From Candidatus Aminicenantes bacterium UBA1061 (GTDB lineage Bacteria; Acidobacteriota; Aminicenantia; Aminicenantales; Saccharicenantaceae): a stretch of 64,000 nt of DNA. Shown here in pieces: positions 34,641 to 42,903 of this stretch. The notes below the pieces were generated by a model. It was not told the origin of the DNA, ran no database searches, and saw nothing but the letters and a program-made list of their open reading frames with translations. The stretch lies in contig DCDG01000052.1 in assembly GCA_002316315.1 (NCBI GenBank), forward strand, positions 100,873 through 164,872. The letters are read 5' to 3'. Numbering within the stretch: position 1 is the stretch's first letter; every line of letters starts with the position of its first letter. The translations under genes and the position numbers were made by a program.

Positions 34641-35027
34641 ATGAAAAAGAAAGTCTTGATAGCCGTTCTGATGGTGGTATTTCTTTATCTGACGGCCGGG
34701 CCATTTTTCGCCTCAGACAAAGACGATTATCAGGTGATAAAAAAGGCCGTTCAGGAAAACCCTAAAAGCCAACCGGCCGGGGAGGCAAAATGGTTTAAAG
34801 TCCTGGTAGTGGACAAGACTACAGGTAAAGAAAAAGTAAAAGTGACCATGCCTCTTTCTCTGGTCGAGATTTTTGCCCGTTGGGCTGAGCACAAAGATAT
34901 TAAAATGAATGGTAAAGATAATTCTATGAAAGTCGAAGAGCTAATGGCCCAGCTGAAAAAAGCCGGGCCAATGTCGATCATCGAAGTGAACGATGAAGAA
35001 GAGATGATCAAGATCTGGATTGAATAA
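34641..35027 (+). CDS. Small exported protein made of a YvlB/LiaX-like beta domain
   Basis: A 128-residue protein with a signal peptide (about 1-25; MKKKVLIAVLMVVFLYL) and essentially one domain, WFKVLVVDKTTGKEK...VTMPLSLVEIFARW...SIIEVNDEEEMIKIWIE, paralogous to the end of the preceding protein. AGGAGG precedes the ATG at 34641. It is the last gene before a strong terminator and 26 bp after the preceding gene. I infer an envelope role regulated with the ECF pair. Confidence 0.75.
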   Translation: MKKKVLIAVLMVVFLYLTAGPFFASDKDDYQVIKKAVQENPKSQPAGEAKWFKVLVVDKTTGKEKVKVTMPLSLVEIFARWAEHKDIKMNGKDNSMKVEELMAQLKKAGPMSIIEVNDEEEMIKIWIE

Positions 35028-35064
35028 GCCAGCTGACTTTTAACTTTTTAACAGGTGTGATTGG

Positions 35065-35092
35065 GAAGCCCGGATTTCCGGGCTTCTTTTTT
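35065..35092 (+). terminator. Rho-independent terminator of the ECF operon
   Basis: GAAGCCCGGA and TCCGGGCTTC form a perfect stem around two T (in practice a 9-bp stem with a 4-base loop), followed by six T. This is the clearest terminator in the window. Confidence 0.92.
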
Positions 35093-35191
35093 ATATCTAT
35101 TCTGGATGAATTTTATCGGATGAATAGCGAATCAGGGATAAACTGAGATTGACAACCCTTCAGCCAGATCATGTTTTTTGAATTCGGGACG

Positions 35192-35221
35192 TTGACTTTA
35201 GCCTCGCTTTTTATGGATAAT
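35192..35221 (+). promoter_or_regulatory. Promoter for the isocitrate/isopropylmalate dehydrogenase-family gene
   Basis: TTGACT, an 18-bp spacer and GATAAT lie 38 bp before the ATG, with AAGGAG eight bases before the start codon. Confidence 0.55.
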
Positions 35222-35259
35222 TAAATACCAAATTATTTTTTATTCAAGGAGTATTCAAC

Positions 35260-36375
35260 ATGGCAAAATATCGCTTGGCAATTCTACCGGGTGACGGAAT
35301 TGGCAAAGAGGTTATCGAGGCTGCCATGATCGTCCTTAAACGCTTGAATCTTGATGCTGAATACATTTATGGTGATATTGGTTGGGAATTCTGGTGTCGT
35401 GAAGGGAATCCCCTGCCTGACCGGACTATTAAAATTTTGAAGGAAACTGATGCCTGCCTGTTCGGGGCGATTACTTCTAAACCCAAAGAAGACGCCGCTA
35501 AGGAACTTGCACCTGAGTTTCAGGGAAAAGGATTATCTTACGTCAGCCCGATTGTCAAACTTCGCCAGCTCTTCGACCTTTATATAAATCTCAGACCGTG
35601 TAAAGCTTATCCTGGTAATCCCCTTAATTATCGCGATAATATTGACCTGGTCATTTTCAGGGAAAATACTGAGGGGAGTTATGCTGGTGTGGAGTTTTTT
35701 CCCTTGCCAGAAGAAGTCAGGCAAGCTTTGCTCCTGCATCCTAAAATGAAGGATTTTAAGGATACCCCGGCCGATGAAATAGCTGTTTCTACCAGGATTA
35801 TGACCAAAAAAGGCTGCCAGCGAATCGTTAGGGCAGCTTTTGAATATGCCCGTCAGAATAAAAGGAAATCAGTCACATTAGTCGAAAAGCCTAATGTTTT
35901 AAGAGAAACTGGTGGATTGATGCTGAGAGAAGCCAGAACGGTGGCGGCCGAATATCCCGATATCAGGTTTTTTGAAGCTAATGTCGATGCGATGTGCATG
36001 TGGCTAATCAAAAACCCATATGATTATGATGTGCTGGTGGCCGAGAACCTTTTTGGCGACATCATTTCCGACCTGGCTGCCCAGCTGGTCGGCGGTCTAG
36101 GCTTTGCCTGTGCCGGTAACATCGGAGACAATTATGCCCTCTTCGAACCAACCCATGGTTCAGCTCCCAAATATACCGGTCTTTATAAGGTCAATCCCAC
36201 CGCTACACTTCTGGCAGCTAAAATGATGCTTGACTGGCTCGGCGAAACAAATCTGGCCCGCACTCTCGAACAGGCTATAGCCGAGGTCATCAAAGAGGGA
36301 AAAGTCAGGACTTATGATATGGGCGGTTCGGCTAAGACGCTGGATATAGCTGAAGCAGTAGCAGCTAAACTGTAA
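35260..36375 (+). CDS. Isocitrate/isopropylmalate dehydrogenase-family enzyme, probably isocitrate dehydrogenase
   Basis: A 371-residue beta-decarboxylating dehydrogenase. It has the opening LPGDGIGKEV, the RENTEGSYAGVE segment of isocitrate and homoisocitrate enzymes, metal-binding Asp residues in NLFGDIISDLAAQ, and the nucleotide loop HGSAPKYTG. In E. coli isocitrate dehydrogenase Lys344 and Tyr345 of APKY set NADP preference; the same APKY is seen here, although a second NADP-binding Arg appears to be Gly (YDMGG). No leu genes lie nearby, so 3-isopropylmalate is less likely. Tartrate or homoisocitrate enzymes remain possible. A short hairpin follows the stop. Confidence 0.85.
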   Translation: MAKYRLAILPGDGIGKEVIEAAMIVLKRLNLDAEYIYGDIGWEFWCREGNPLPDRTIKILKETDACLFGAITSKPKEDAAKELAPEFQGKGLSYVSPIVKLRQLFDLYINLRPCKAYPGNPLNYRDNIDLVIFRENTEGSYAGVEFFPLPEEVRQALLLHPKMKDFKDTPADEIAVSTRIMTKKGCQRIVRAAFEYARQNKRKSVTLVEKPNVLRETGGLMLREARTVAAEYPDIRFFEANVDAMCMWLIKNPYDYDVLVAENLFGDIISDLAAQLVGGLGFACAGNIGDNYALFEPTHGSAPKYTGLYKVNPTATLLAAKMMLDWLGETNLARTLEQAIAEVIKEGKVRTYDMGGSAKTLDIAEAVAAKL

Positions 36376-36394
36376 GCCTGACCGCCTGTCAGGC
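36376..36394 (+). other. Perfect stem-loop between the dehydrogenase gene and tsaB
   Basis: GCCTGAC and GTCAGGC pair perfectly around a 5-base loop directly after the stop codon. No T-run follows, so it is not a standard terminator; it could be an mRNA end or processing element between the two genes. Confidence 0.4.
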
Positions 36395-36412
36395 CTGGTG
36401 ACTGGACCAAAG

Positions 36413-37111
36413 ATGCTTATTTTAAGCCTGGATACCACCACCCGTTATGGTTCAGTCGGACTGGTCTCAGAAAGACAGCTTTTAGCTGAAATTAATTACC
36501 TTTCGCCCTCCACTCATTCCCGCCAGGTGTTTCGAGCCCTGTCGACGCTATTAAAGATCGCCGGAAAACAATTTGATGATATTGATGGGCTGGCCGTAGC
36601 GGTTGGCCCCGGTTCTTTTACCGGCATCAGAATAGGCCTCAGTTTAGCCAAGGCTTTATCACTTGCTTCTGGTTGGCCTGTAGCTTCAGTTTGTTCCCTC
36701 CAGGCCCTGGCCAGCAAATTGCTTCTGCCCGGAATAAAAATGATTTCGCCGATTATTGATGCCAGAAAAGGCGAGGTCTTTGCCTGCCTTTATCAGATTG
36801 AAAATTCTAGGCTGCAGGAGGTGGTGCCAGCCGGTGCCTATGAACCGGAAAAATTTTTAGCCATGATTCCTGGCAGTGAGCCTGTTTATTTTATTGGAAC
36901 AGGAGTCGATCTTTATTTACCCTTCATAAAAGAAAGACTTGGCCCTCGGGCCATGATAACAGATAGAAGCTATTACCTTGCTTCAGAAATCGGTCAGCTG
37001 GGTCAAGCCCTTTTGAGTCAGGGGAAAGGCCTGAAGCCGGGGGAGATTGAACCCATCTATTACCGCCCATCCCAGGCGGAGGAGAAAAGAACTGCAAAGG
37101 CCAAAAAATAA
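36413..37111 (+). CDS. tsaB: tRNA threonylcarbamoyladenosine biosynthesis protein TsaB
   Basis: A 232-residue ASKHA-fold protein needed, with TsaD and TsaE, for the t6A37 modification of tRNAs. The N-terminus MLILSLDTTTRYGSVGL and the GPGSFTGIRIGLSLAKAL block are diagnostic. The ATG at 36413 matches the family start; a GTG five codons earlier is possible. It overlaps the rimI frame, the usual tsaB-rimI pairing. tsaD and tsaE are not in the window. Confidence 0.93.
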   Translation: MLILSLDTTTRYGSVGLVSERQLLAEINYLSPSTHSRQVFRALSTLLKIAGKQFDDIDGLAVAVGPGSFTGIRIGLSLAKALSLASGWPVASVCSLQALASKLLLPGIKMISPIIDARKGEVFACLYQIENSRLQEVVPAGAYEPEKFLAMIPGSEPVYFIGTGVDLYLPFIKERLGPRAMITDRSYYLASEIGQLGQALLSQGKGLKPGEIEPIYYRPSQAEEKRTAKAKK

Positions 37112-37562
37112 CCCGCTCTTATTCCGCCGGATGAGGCCGGAAGACCTGAGAGAAGTCCTGGCCATAGAGAAGCTTTGTTTCTCCAATCCCTGGAGCTATG
37201 ATGTTTTTCTTGGAGAAATTCAAAACAAAGCCCTGTCTTTCCCAATAGTCGTGATTAATCTTGAAGAGCGGAAGATTATTGGCTATATAATTTTCTGGCT
37301 AATAGGTGATGAAGCTCAGATTAATAATGTGGCTATTCATCCAGATTATCAGGGTAAAGGCTATGGGGAACTGACCTTGAGGTATGTTATTGAGCGATTG
37401 GGAGAAAATAAAGCCCAGCTGGTAACACTCGAGGTGAGAACTTCCAACCGGCCGGCTATATCTTTATATCGCAAGCTCGGTTTTGATATTTTTGGAATCA
37501 GAAAGAATTACTATACAAATCCGGTGGAAGATGCTTACCTGATGGGCCTGATCTTGAATTAG
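37047..37562 (+). CDS. rimI: Ribosomal protein alanine N-acetyltransferase RimI
   Basis: A GNAT acetyltransferase with FRRMRPEDLREVLAIEKLCF at the start of the fold, the acetyl-CoA loop VAIHPDYQGKGYGELTL, and LEVRTSNRPAISLYRKLGF, all typical of RimI. It acetylates the N-terminus of ribosomal protein S18 in E. coli. The start is uncertain: a TTG at 37047 would overlap tsaB by 65 bp, while an ATG at 37131 would cut into the first strand. The conserved domain begins near 37113. Confidence 0.88.
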   Translation: MNPSITAHPRRRRKELQRPKNNPLLFRRMRPEDLREVLAIEKLCFSNPWSYDVFLGEIQNKALSFPIVVINLEERKIIGYIIFWLIGDEAQINNVAIHPDYQGKGYGELTLRYVIERLGENKAQLVTLEVRTSNRPAISLYRKLGFDIFGIRKNYYTNPVEDAYLMGLILN

Positions 37563-37575
37563 TTGAGGTGCTTTT

Positions 37576-38379
37576 TCAATAGTTTACCTGCACCAGATAA
37601 AGACCTTTAGCCGGTGCAGTCGGGCTCAGCCTCGTTCTTTTTTTACCCAGGAAAAGCTCTTCTATTCCTTCTGAAGTTAGCCGGTTGCGCCCGACCATGA
37701 GGAGTGTTCCGGCAATTGTCCTCACCATGTGGCGAAGGAAGCCATTAGCTTCGATTGTGAAAACCAACTCCTGGTCCACTTCCTCCACGACAGAGTGGTA
37801 GACGTGTCTTACCGGGCGTTGATAATGGCCGGAAGAAAAGGCTGTAAAGTCATCCTCACGTTCAAACAACCCGGCTGCCAGGCACATCGCTTGCTTATTC
37901 AATGGATAGGGGTAATGGAAAACGTAGCGATAATCAAATGGGCTGAGGATGGCTGAAGTCTTAATCCGATAGCGATAAATCTTTGAACGGGCTGATCGGC
38001 GGGCCTGAAAATCCTGTGGTGCTCTGGTAAGCGTCATGATTCTGATATCAGGGGGCAGCAGGGCATTAAGAGCCCGGAGGAGGGCGACTTCAGTAAAATG
38101 ACAGGCCGCCCTGAAATTGGCTACTTGGCCGATAGCATGGACGCCAGCGTCTGTTCGTCCGGCGGCCTGCAGGCTTATTGATTGCCCGGTCAGGCGTCTA
38201 AGAGCATCTTCTATTAGACCCTGAACAGTGATTTTCCCTGGCTGCCGTTGCCAGCCGTGATAATCGGTTCCGTCATAGGATATAATCAGTTTAAAGTTTT
38301 CAGTTGCGGGCAAGACGAGATCTGGTGAGGACAGCTGTCGGCTGTCTTCGGGAGGACTTAAAACTGGCCTTATATCCAT
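37576..38379 (-). CDS. truA: tRNA pseudouridine(38-40) synthase TruA
   Basis: A 267-residue enzyme forming pseudouridine in the anticodon arm. The catalytic Asp77 lies in GRTDAGVHA; other marks are ISYDGTDYHGWQRQ and the NGFLRHMVR segment. About 26 residues precede the usual family start, so translation could begin later, but no better start with a ribosome site is seen. It follows the LOG-like gene by eight bases and converges on rimI. Confidence 0.94.
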   Translation of the reverse strand: MDIRPVLSPPEDSRQLSSPDLVLPATENFKLIISYDGTDYHGWQRQPGKITVQGLIEDALRRLTGQSISLQAAGRTDAGVHAIGQVANFRAACHFTEVALLRALNALLPPDIRIMTLTRAPQDFQARRSARSKIYRYRIKTSAILSPFDYRYVFHYPYPLNKQAMCLAAGLFEREDDFTAFSSGHYQRPVRHVYHSVVEEVDQELVFTIEANGFLRHMVRTIAGTLLMVGRNRLTSEGIEELFLGKKRTRLSPTAPAKGLYLVQVNY

Positions 38380-38387
38380 TGTCCCTC

Positions 38388-38906
38388 TCAGTTGTGACTT
38401 TGTTCTGTCCCCGTGGCCAGGGCCAGCTCGACGGCCTCCCTGGCTGAGCTGGTGGATATTACCCCCTCGATTTCCCAGGTATTTATCCCGATAACTTTTT
38501 TGTTGTATATGCGGGCAAAGGCAATTTCACACAGTGTACCATATTCACCGTCTATGGCAATAACGCTATCAGCGTTCAGGACCACCATGGAATTCCGGTT
38601 GAAGCCTAAGCCTGTGACCAGGCCAAGATCAATAAAAGGATTAGCTTCTTCTGGTCTGGTCCCGGGTAAGATACCTATGGTCAGGCCTCCGGCTTCTTTT
38701 GCTCCCCGTGCAGCTGCTTCCATCACACCGCTCAGGCCGCCACAGATCAGAATGACGCCACCTTCGGCCAGCCTCCGTCCGGTTTCATAAGCAATTTTCA
38801 GCGATTCATTATCTGGCTGGTGGCCTCCAATAACGGCCACCCTTCTGGCTTTTCTTAAATTTTTCTCGATCAATCCATCTCTCCTTTCAAAACCTGTATT
38901 ATCCAT
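38388..38906 (-). CDS. LOG-family (TIGR00725-type) Rossmann protein
   Basis: A 172-residue Rossmann-fold protein of the lysine-decarboxylase-like/LOG superfamily. It shows VAVIGGHQPD, the CGGLSGVMEAAARGAKE phosphate-binding block, and DGEYGTLCEIAFA in place of the PGGxGTxxE motif of cytokinin-activating LOG enzymes. Members with this variant are of uncertain function. A TTG 11 codons in has AAGGAG seven bases upstream and is a serious alternative start (38873). It is in operon with truA. Confidence 0.82.
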   Translation of the reverse strand: MDNTGFERRDGLIEKNLRKARRVAVIGGHQPDNESLKIAYETGRRLAEGGVILICGGLSGVMEAAARGAKEAGGLTIGILPGTRPEEANPFIDLGLVTGLGFNRNSMVVLNADSVIAIDGEYGTLCEIAFARIYNKKVIGINTWEIEGVISTSSAREAVELALATGTEQSHN

Positions 38907-38939
38907 TAGAAAGTGGCACCTGATACAGGCCAGAAGTAA

Positions 38940-38968
38940 AAAATATCATAGCTATTATTCCAGTTCAA
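38940..38968 (-). promoter_or_regulatory. Promoter for the LOG-like gene and truA
   Basis: On the minus strand TTGAAC, a 17-bp spacer and TATTTT end 33 bp before the first start codon of the LOG-like gene. Confidence 0.4.
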
Positions 38969-39053
38969 AGACTAACTATTTTTCAATTAAACTTGTGGAA
39001 ATTTGACTAAAGCTAAATGAATATGATATCAATAAGTGAATCTGGGAGAACAA

Positions 39054-39911
39054 ATGGCCTATGTTAATTATGTGACCAAGAATATGGCCATCAAGATTGT
39101 CTATTATGGTCCAGGACTTAGCGGCAAAACCACCAATCTTCGTTATATCTATTTTAAGCTCGAACCGGCTTATCGGGGAGAGCTGGTTTGCCTGGAAACT
39201 CCAGCCGAAAGAACATTCTTTTTTGACCTCCTGCCGATCAAGGCTGGCCTGATCAAAGATTTCAAGGTTCATTTCCAATTGTTGACTGTCCCGGGGCAGG
39301 TTTTTTATGAAGCTTCAAGGAAAAGTGTGCTCAAGGGGGTAGACGGCATCGTCTTTGTAGCTGATTCTCAATTGCCGCTGCTTGAGGCTAATCTGGAAAG
39401 CTTTGACGGCCTGAGAAAAAACTGCCTCGAGCAGGGAATAGACCTCAACCGGATTCCTCTTGTTTTTCAATATAATAAAAGGGATTTGCCCAACCTTATT
39501 CCGATTGAGACGATTAACCGTTTGTTGAATTCACGCCAGTGCCCTCATATTGAAGCCGAAGCCATCAATGGCCGGGGGGTCCTGGAGACTCTGAAAGAAA
39601 TTGCCAGACTGACTGTCCCTGTAGTCAGGGCCAGTGTCTTCGGTGAAAAGATTCCCCAGAGGGAGAAATCTAAGGAAACAAAAACCGAACCAGCCCAGAT
39701 TCTGGCTACCTCCGAACTGAAGGCAGCTGTCGATCGGCCCGTGTCTAAACGAAAGGCTGAGAAGAAGCCGGAAGAGGCTCCAGTTGAGTTTGTCAAACCG
39801 GGCCATGAGTCACCATTTCCGACGACCAAGATTAAAGTTCAATCAATAGAGGATATCGAGCAGGAAATTGAGCGTCTGTCGAGAGAGTTTGGCCTGACCA
39901 AGAAAAAATAA
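39054..39911 (+). CDS. MglA-like Ras-family GTPase with C-terminal extension
   Basis: A 285-residue small GTPase. G1 is GPGLSGKT (19-26), the switch I region is PAERTFFFDLLP, G3 is TVPGQ (78-82) and G4 NKRDL (140-144), the bacterial MglA pattern. MglA sets cell polarity and drives type IV pili and gliding in Myxococcus. About 90 extra residues follow the roughly 195-residue domain: a Lys/Glu/Pro-rich linker, then a short helix IEDIEQEIERLSREFGL. The ATG at 39054 has GGGAG upstream. No mglB (GAP) gene is adjacent. The pil genes of this window are possible outputs. Confidence 0.88.
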   Translation: MAYVNYVTKNMAIKIVYYGPGLSGKTTNLRYIYFKLEPAYRGELVCLETPAERTFFFDLLPIKAGLIKDFKVHFQLLTVPGQVFYEASRKSVLKGVDGIVFVADSQLPLLEANLESFDGLRKNCLEQGIDLNRIPLVFQYNKRDLPNLIPIETINRLLNSRQCPHIEAEAINGRGVLETLKEIARLTVPVVRASVFGEKIPQREKSKETKTEPAQILATSELKAAVDRPVSKRKAEKKPEEAPVEFVKPGHESPFPTTKIKVQSIEDIEQEIERLSREFGLTKKK

Positions 39912-39962
39912 GAAACTCACTGAGAATTGTTGTTACTCTGAGGCGTCCCTTCTTAAGGGACA

Positions 39963-41477
39963 ATGCTGGTAAGGATTCCAAGTGCTTCGTTACACGGGAT
40001 AGAAGCCTATCAGGTAGAGGTTGAAGTTGATATTTCTCCTGGCCTGCCGGCTTTTATTATTGTTGGCTTGCCGGATGCTGCCGTTCGTGAAAGCAAGGAA
40101 AGAGTTAGAGCAGCTCTGCGTAACTGCGGTTTTGACTTTCCTGCAAAAAAAATCATTATCAACTTAGCTCCGGCTAGCCGGAAGAAGGAAGGTTCTTCTT
40201 TTGACCTGCCGGTGGCTCTGGGGCTGCTGGCTTTTCTCGGAGTGGTAAACAGGGATAGCCTTGAGCGTTTTCTTTTTGTGGGTGAACTGACCCTGGAAGG
40301 AAGCCTTAAGTCGGTCAGGGGGGCGCTGCCTTTTTCACTTCTGGCAGCAGAAAGAAAATTATCCGGACTGATTCTGCCCAGAAAAAATGAACGAGAAGCC
40401 TGCCTGGTCAGGAATTTGCCTGTCTATGGCTTAGAACACCTGCTGGAAGTCATAAAGTTGCTTAACGGATCAGAAGAAATAAAACCGGCCAGCTATTCAA
40501 TTTCTGATTTAGTCGGAGAAGTCAAGCAGGAAGTGGATATTTCGGAAGTCCGGGGACAGCAACAAGCCAAACGGGCTCTGGAAGTGGCCGCCGCCGGCGG
40601 GCATAATATTTTGCTCATCGGGCCGCCAGGTTCAGGCAAAACCATGCTGGCCAGGCGTCTGCCAACTATTCTGCCCGATATGGCCTTTGAAGAAATAATT
40701 GAAGTCACTCAGATTTATAGTTCAGCTGGACTTCTAGGTGCCAGGGCAGCTATCAGCCAGAGGCCCTTTCGGGCCCCACACCACACTATTACCAATACCG
40801 GGCTGGTGGGTGGGGGCAATTTTCCCCGGCCGGGAGAAGTCAGCCTGGCTCACCGGGGGGTTCTTTTTATGGACGAGTTTCCTGAGTTTGGTCGTCAGCC
40901 GTTAGAGAGTCTGCGCCAGCCTCTTGAAGATGGATATGTTACCATTTCACGAGTGGCTTGCAGCCTGACTTTTCCCTGTTCTTTTATGCTGGTGGCGGCC
41001 ATGAATCCCTGCAGTGATGTGTTTCTCAGCTCTGGAATTGGAGTTAACTGTACAGAGCTCGAAAGACGAAAATATTATTCAAGACTATCCAGACCGCTCC
41101 TGGACAGGATTGATATTCAAATCGAAGTCCCAGCCGTTAAATATCAGGATATAGTCGGGCGGCCACCAGGCGAATCTTCGGCCGAAATCAGAAAAAGGGT
41201 CTCGCTGGCCAGAAATATTCAATGGCAAAGATTCAAGGGGCGGAAGGTATTTGCTAATTCACACATGGGCTCTAAGGACCTGCGTCAGTTCTGCCGGGTA
41301 GAAGCTGAGGGACAGAAACTGCTGGAGACGGCCATGAAAAGGTTCCAGTTCAGTGCTAGAGCCTATGACCGGATTCTGAAGGTAGCCAGGACAATTGCTG
41401 ATCTCTCCGGGCAGGAGGAGCTCTCAGCTCCAGCCATAGGCGAAGCTGTCCAGTATCGCCTCCTGGATATTTTTTAA
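39963..41477 (+). CDS. comM: YifB/ComM-family Mg-chelatase-like AAA+ ATPase
   Basis: A 504-residue protein with an N-terminal Lon-protease-like S5 fold domain (about 1-165), an AAA+ module with Walker A GPPGSGKT near 220-227, Walker B LFMDEFPEF, and the C-terminal Mg_chelatase_C domain (GQEELSAPAIGEAVQYR). ComM helicases promote branch migration when incoming DNA is integrated in natural transformation. With type IV pilus genes in the window this fits competence, but comM is widespread and not proof of it. Confidence 0.92.
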   Translation: MLVRIPSASLHGIEAYQVEVEVDISPGLPAFIIVGLPDAAVRESKERVRAALRNCGFDFPAKKIIINLAPASRKKEGSSFDLPVALGLLAFLGVVNRDSLERFLFVGELTLEGSLKSVRGALPFSLLAAERKLSGLILPRKNEREACLVRNLPVYGLEHLLEVIKLLNGSEEIKPASYSISDLVGEVKQEVDISEVRGQQQAKRALEVAAAGGHNILLIGPPGSGKTMLARRLPTILPDMAFEEIIEVTQIYSSAGLLGARAAISQRPFRAPHHTITNTGLVGGGNFPRPGEVSLAHRGVLFMDEFPEFGRQPLESLRQPLEDGYVTISRVACSLTFPCSFMLVAAMNPCSDVFLSSGIGVNCTELERRKYYSRLSRPLLDRIDIQIEVPAVKYQDIVGRPPGESSAEIRKRVSLARNIQWQRFKGRKVFANSHMGSKDLRQFCRVEAEGQKLLETAMKRFQFSARAYDRILKVARTIADLSGQEELSAPAIGEAVQYRLLDIF

Positions 41478-41483
41478 CAACGT

Positions 41484-41512
41484 TTGACTTTTGAGCATCT
41501 TTTATTTATCTT
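41484..41512 (+). promoter_or_regulatory. Promoter for the APC permease
   Basis: TTGACT, a 17-bp spacer and TATCTT lie 16 bp before the ATG at 41529. The distance leaves a very short leader. Confidence 0.4.
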
Positions 41513-41528
41513 ACCTCAATAAAAAGCC

Positions 41529-42881
41529 ATGGATACCGAATCTAAGTTAAGCCTCAACCAGCCAAAAAATCAATTGCCGCGGGTCTTTGGACTGTTTGAT
41601 GTTACCTCGATTGTGATTGGAGGAATTATAGGTTCGGGGATTTTTATGGTTCCTTCCGAAATCGCCGGGACCGTCAAGTCACCCTTGCTGATGCTGGCTG
41701 TCTGGGTAGTCGGGGGGTTTTTAAGCTTTCTCGGAGCCCTCGGCCTGGCTGAGCTGGGTGCAGCCATGCCTGAAGCCGGCGGGATTTATGTTTATTTACG
41801 TGAGGCCTATGGCTCCTTTATTTCTTTCCTCTTTGGCTGGACGCTCTTTTTCGTTATTGATTCGGGGGCTATTGCTACTCTGGCTGTAGCTTTTTCTTCT
41901 AATTATCTTCCCTACTTTATAAAGATGTCTCCACTGGCTACCAGGCTGGTGGCAGCTGCTTTTGTCATTTTCCTGGCCACTGTCAATTATTTTGGTGCCC
42001 GCCAGGGTGGGAATCTTCAGAACCTGTTAACCGTGATCAAAACAGCAGGAATCATCGGCATATGTGTAGCTGTTTTCTTCTCTGGAAAAGGCAATCCAGC
42101 CAATTTTGTTAACCCCGGTTCCGGAAAGTTTTCTCTGGATTTAATGAGCAGTTTTGGTATTGCCCTGATTGCCACTTTCTGGGCTTATAAAGGTTGGGAA
42201 ACGGCTACCTACAGTGCAGGTGAAGTAAAAAATCCAGAAAAAAACCTTCCGCTGGGAATTCTGATTGGATTATTTGGTGTCATTATCATTTATTTACTGG
42301 CTAATCTGGCCTATTTATACGTTTTACCAACTTCGGCTATTGCCTCTTCGCAGCGAGTGGCGGCTGATGCCATGATGGTCGCCGTCGGACCTCTTGGAGC
42401 CTCTATAATCTGTATCATTATTCTTTTCTCCATCCTGGGCTCAGCCAATCAGAATATGCTTTGCTCTCCACGCGTCTATTATGCCATGGCCCAGGACAAG
42501 CTATTTTTTAAGGCCATAGCCAGGCTTCACCCTAAGTTTAAGACTCCCTATGTTTCTATCATCGCTATCAGTCTCTGGAGTATAGTTCTCAGTCTATCAG
42601 GGACATTTCAACAGTTATTTACTTATGTGATTTTTGGTGAATGGATCTTTTTTGGCCTGACTGTAGCCGCCGTTTTTATTTTAAGGCGGAAAAGGCCTGA
42701 CCTGCCCAGACCTTATAAAACCTGGGGTTATCCCTGGGCTCCAGCCCTTTTTGTTCTGGCGACCCTGGCCATTTCAGTTAATTCTTTAATCAAACAGTTC
42801 TTAAATTCCATGGCTGGGTTGGGGATTATTCTTCTTGGTGCCCCGGCTTATCTTTATTGGAAGAAGAAACAGCAAGACTGA
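41529..42881 (+). CDS. APC-superfamily amino acid permease
   Basis: A 450-residue inner membrane transporter with about 12 hydrophobic segments. TM1 carries the broken-helix motif GGIIGSGIFM of LeuT-fold amino acid transporters; TM6 has FWAYKGWETATYSAGEVKNP, also typical. Substrate is not readable. It is convergent with hutI, the histidine-breakdown enzyme, so histidine or another amino acid is a reasonable but unproven guess. No ribosome site is clear. Confidence 0.9.
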   Translation: MDTESKLSLNQPKNQLPRVFGLFDVTSIVIGGIIGSGIFMVPSEIAGTVKSPLLMLAVWVVGGFLSFLGALGLAELGAAMPEAGGIYVYLREAYGSFISFLFGWTLFFVIDSGAIATLAVAFSSNYLPYFIKMSPLATRLVAAAFVIFLATVNYFGARQGGNLQNLLTVIKTAGIIGICVAVFFSGKGNPANFVNPGSGKFSLDLMSSFGIALIATFWAYKGWETATYSAGEVKNPEKNLPLGILIGLFGVIIIYLLANLAYLYVLPTSAIASSQRVAADAMMVAVGPLGASIICIIILFSILGSANQNMLCSPRVYYAMAQDKLFFKAIARLHPKFKTPYVSIIAISLWSIVLSLSGTFQQLFTYVIFGEWIFFGLTVAAVFILRRKRPDLPRPYKTWGYPWAPALFVLATLAISVNSLIKQFLNSMAGLGIILLGAPAYLYWKKKQQD

Positions 42882-42903
42882 GAAGCCAGCCCACAGCCGC
42901 TAT

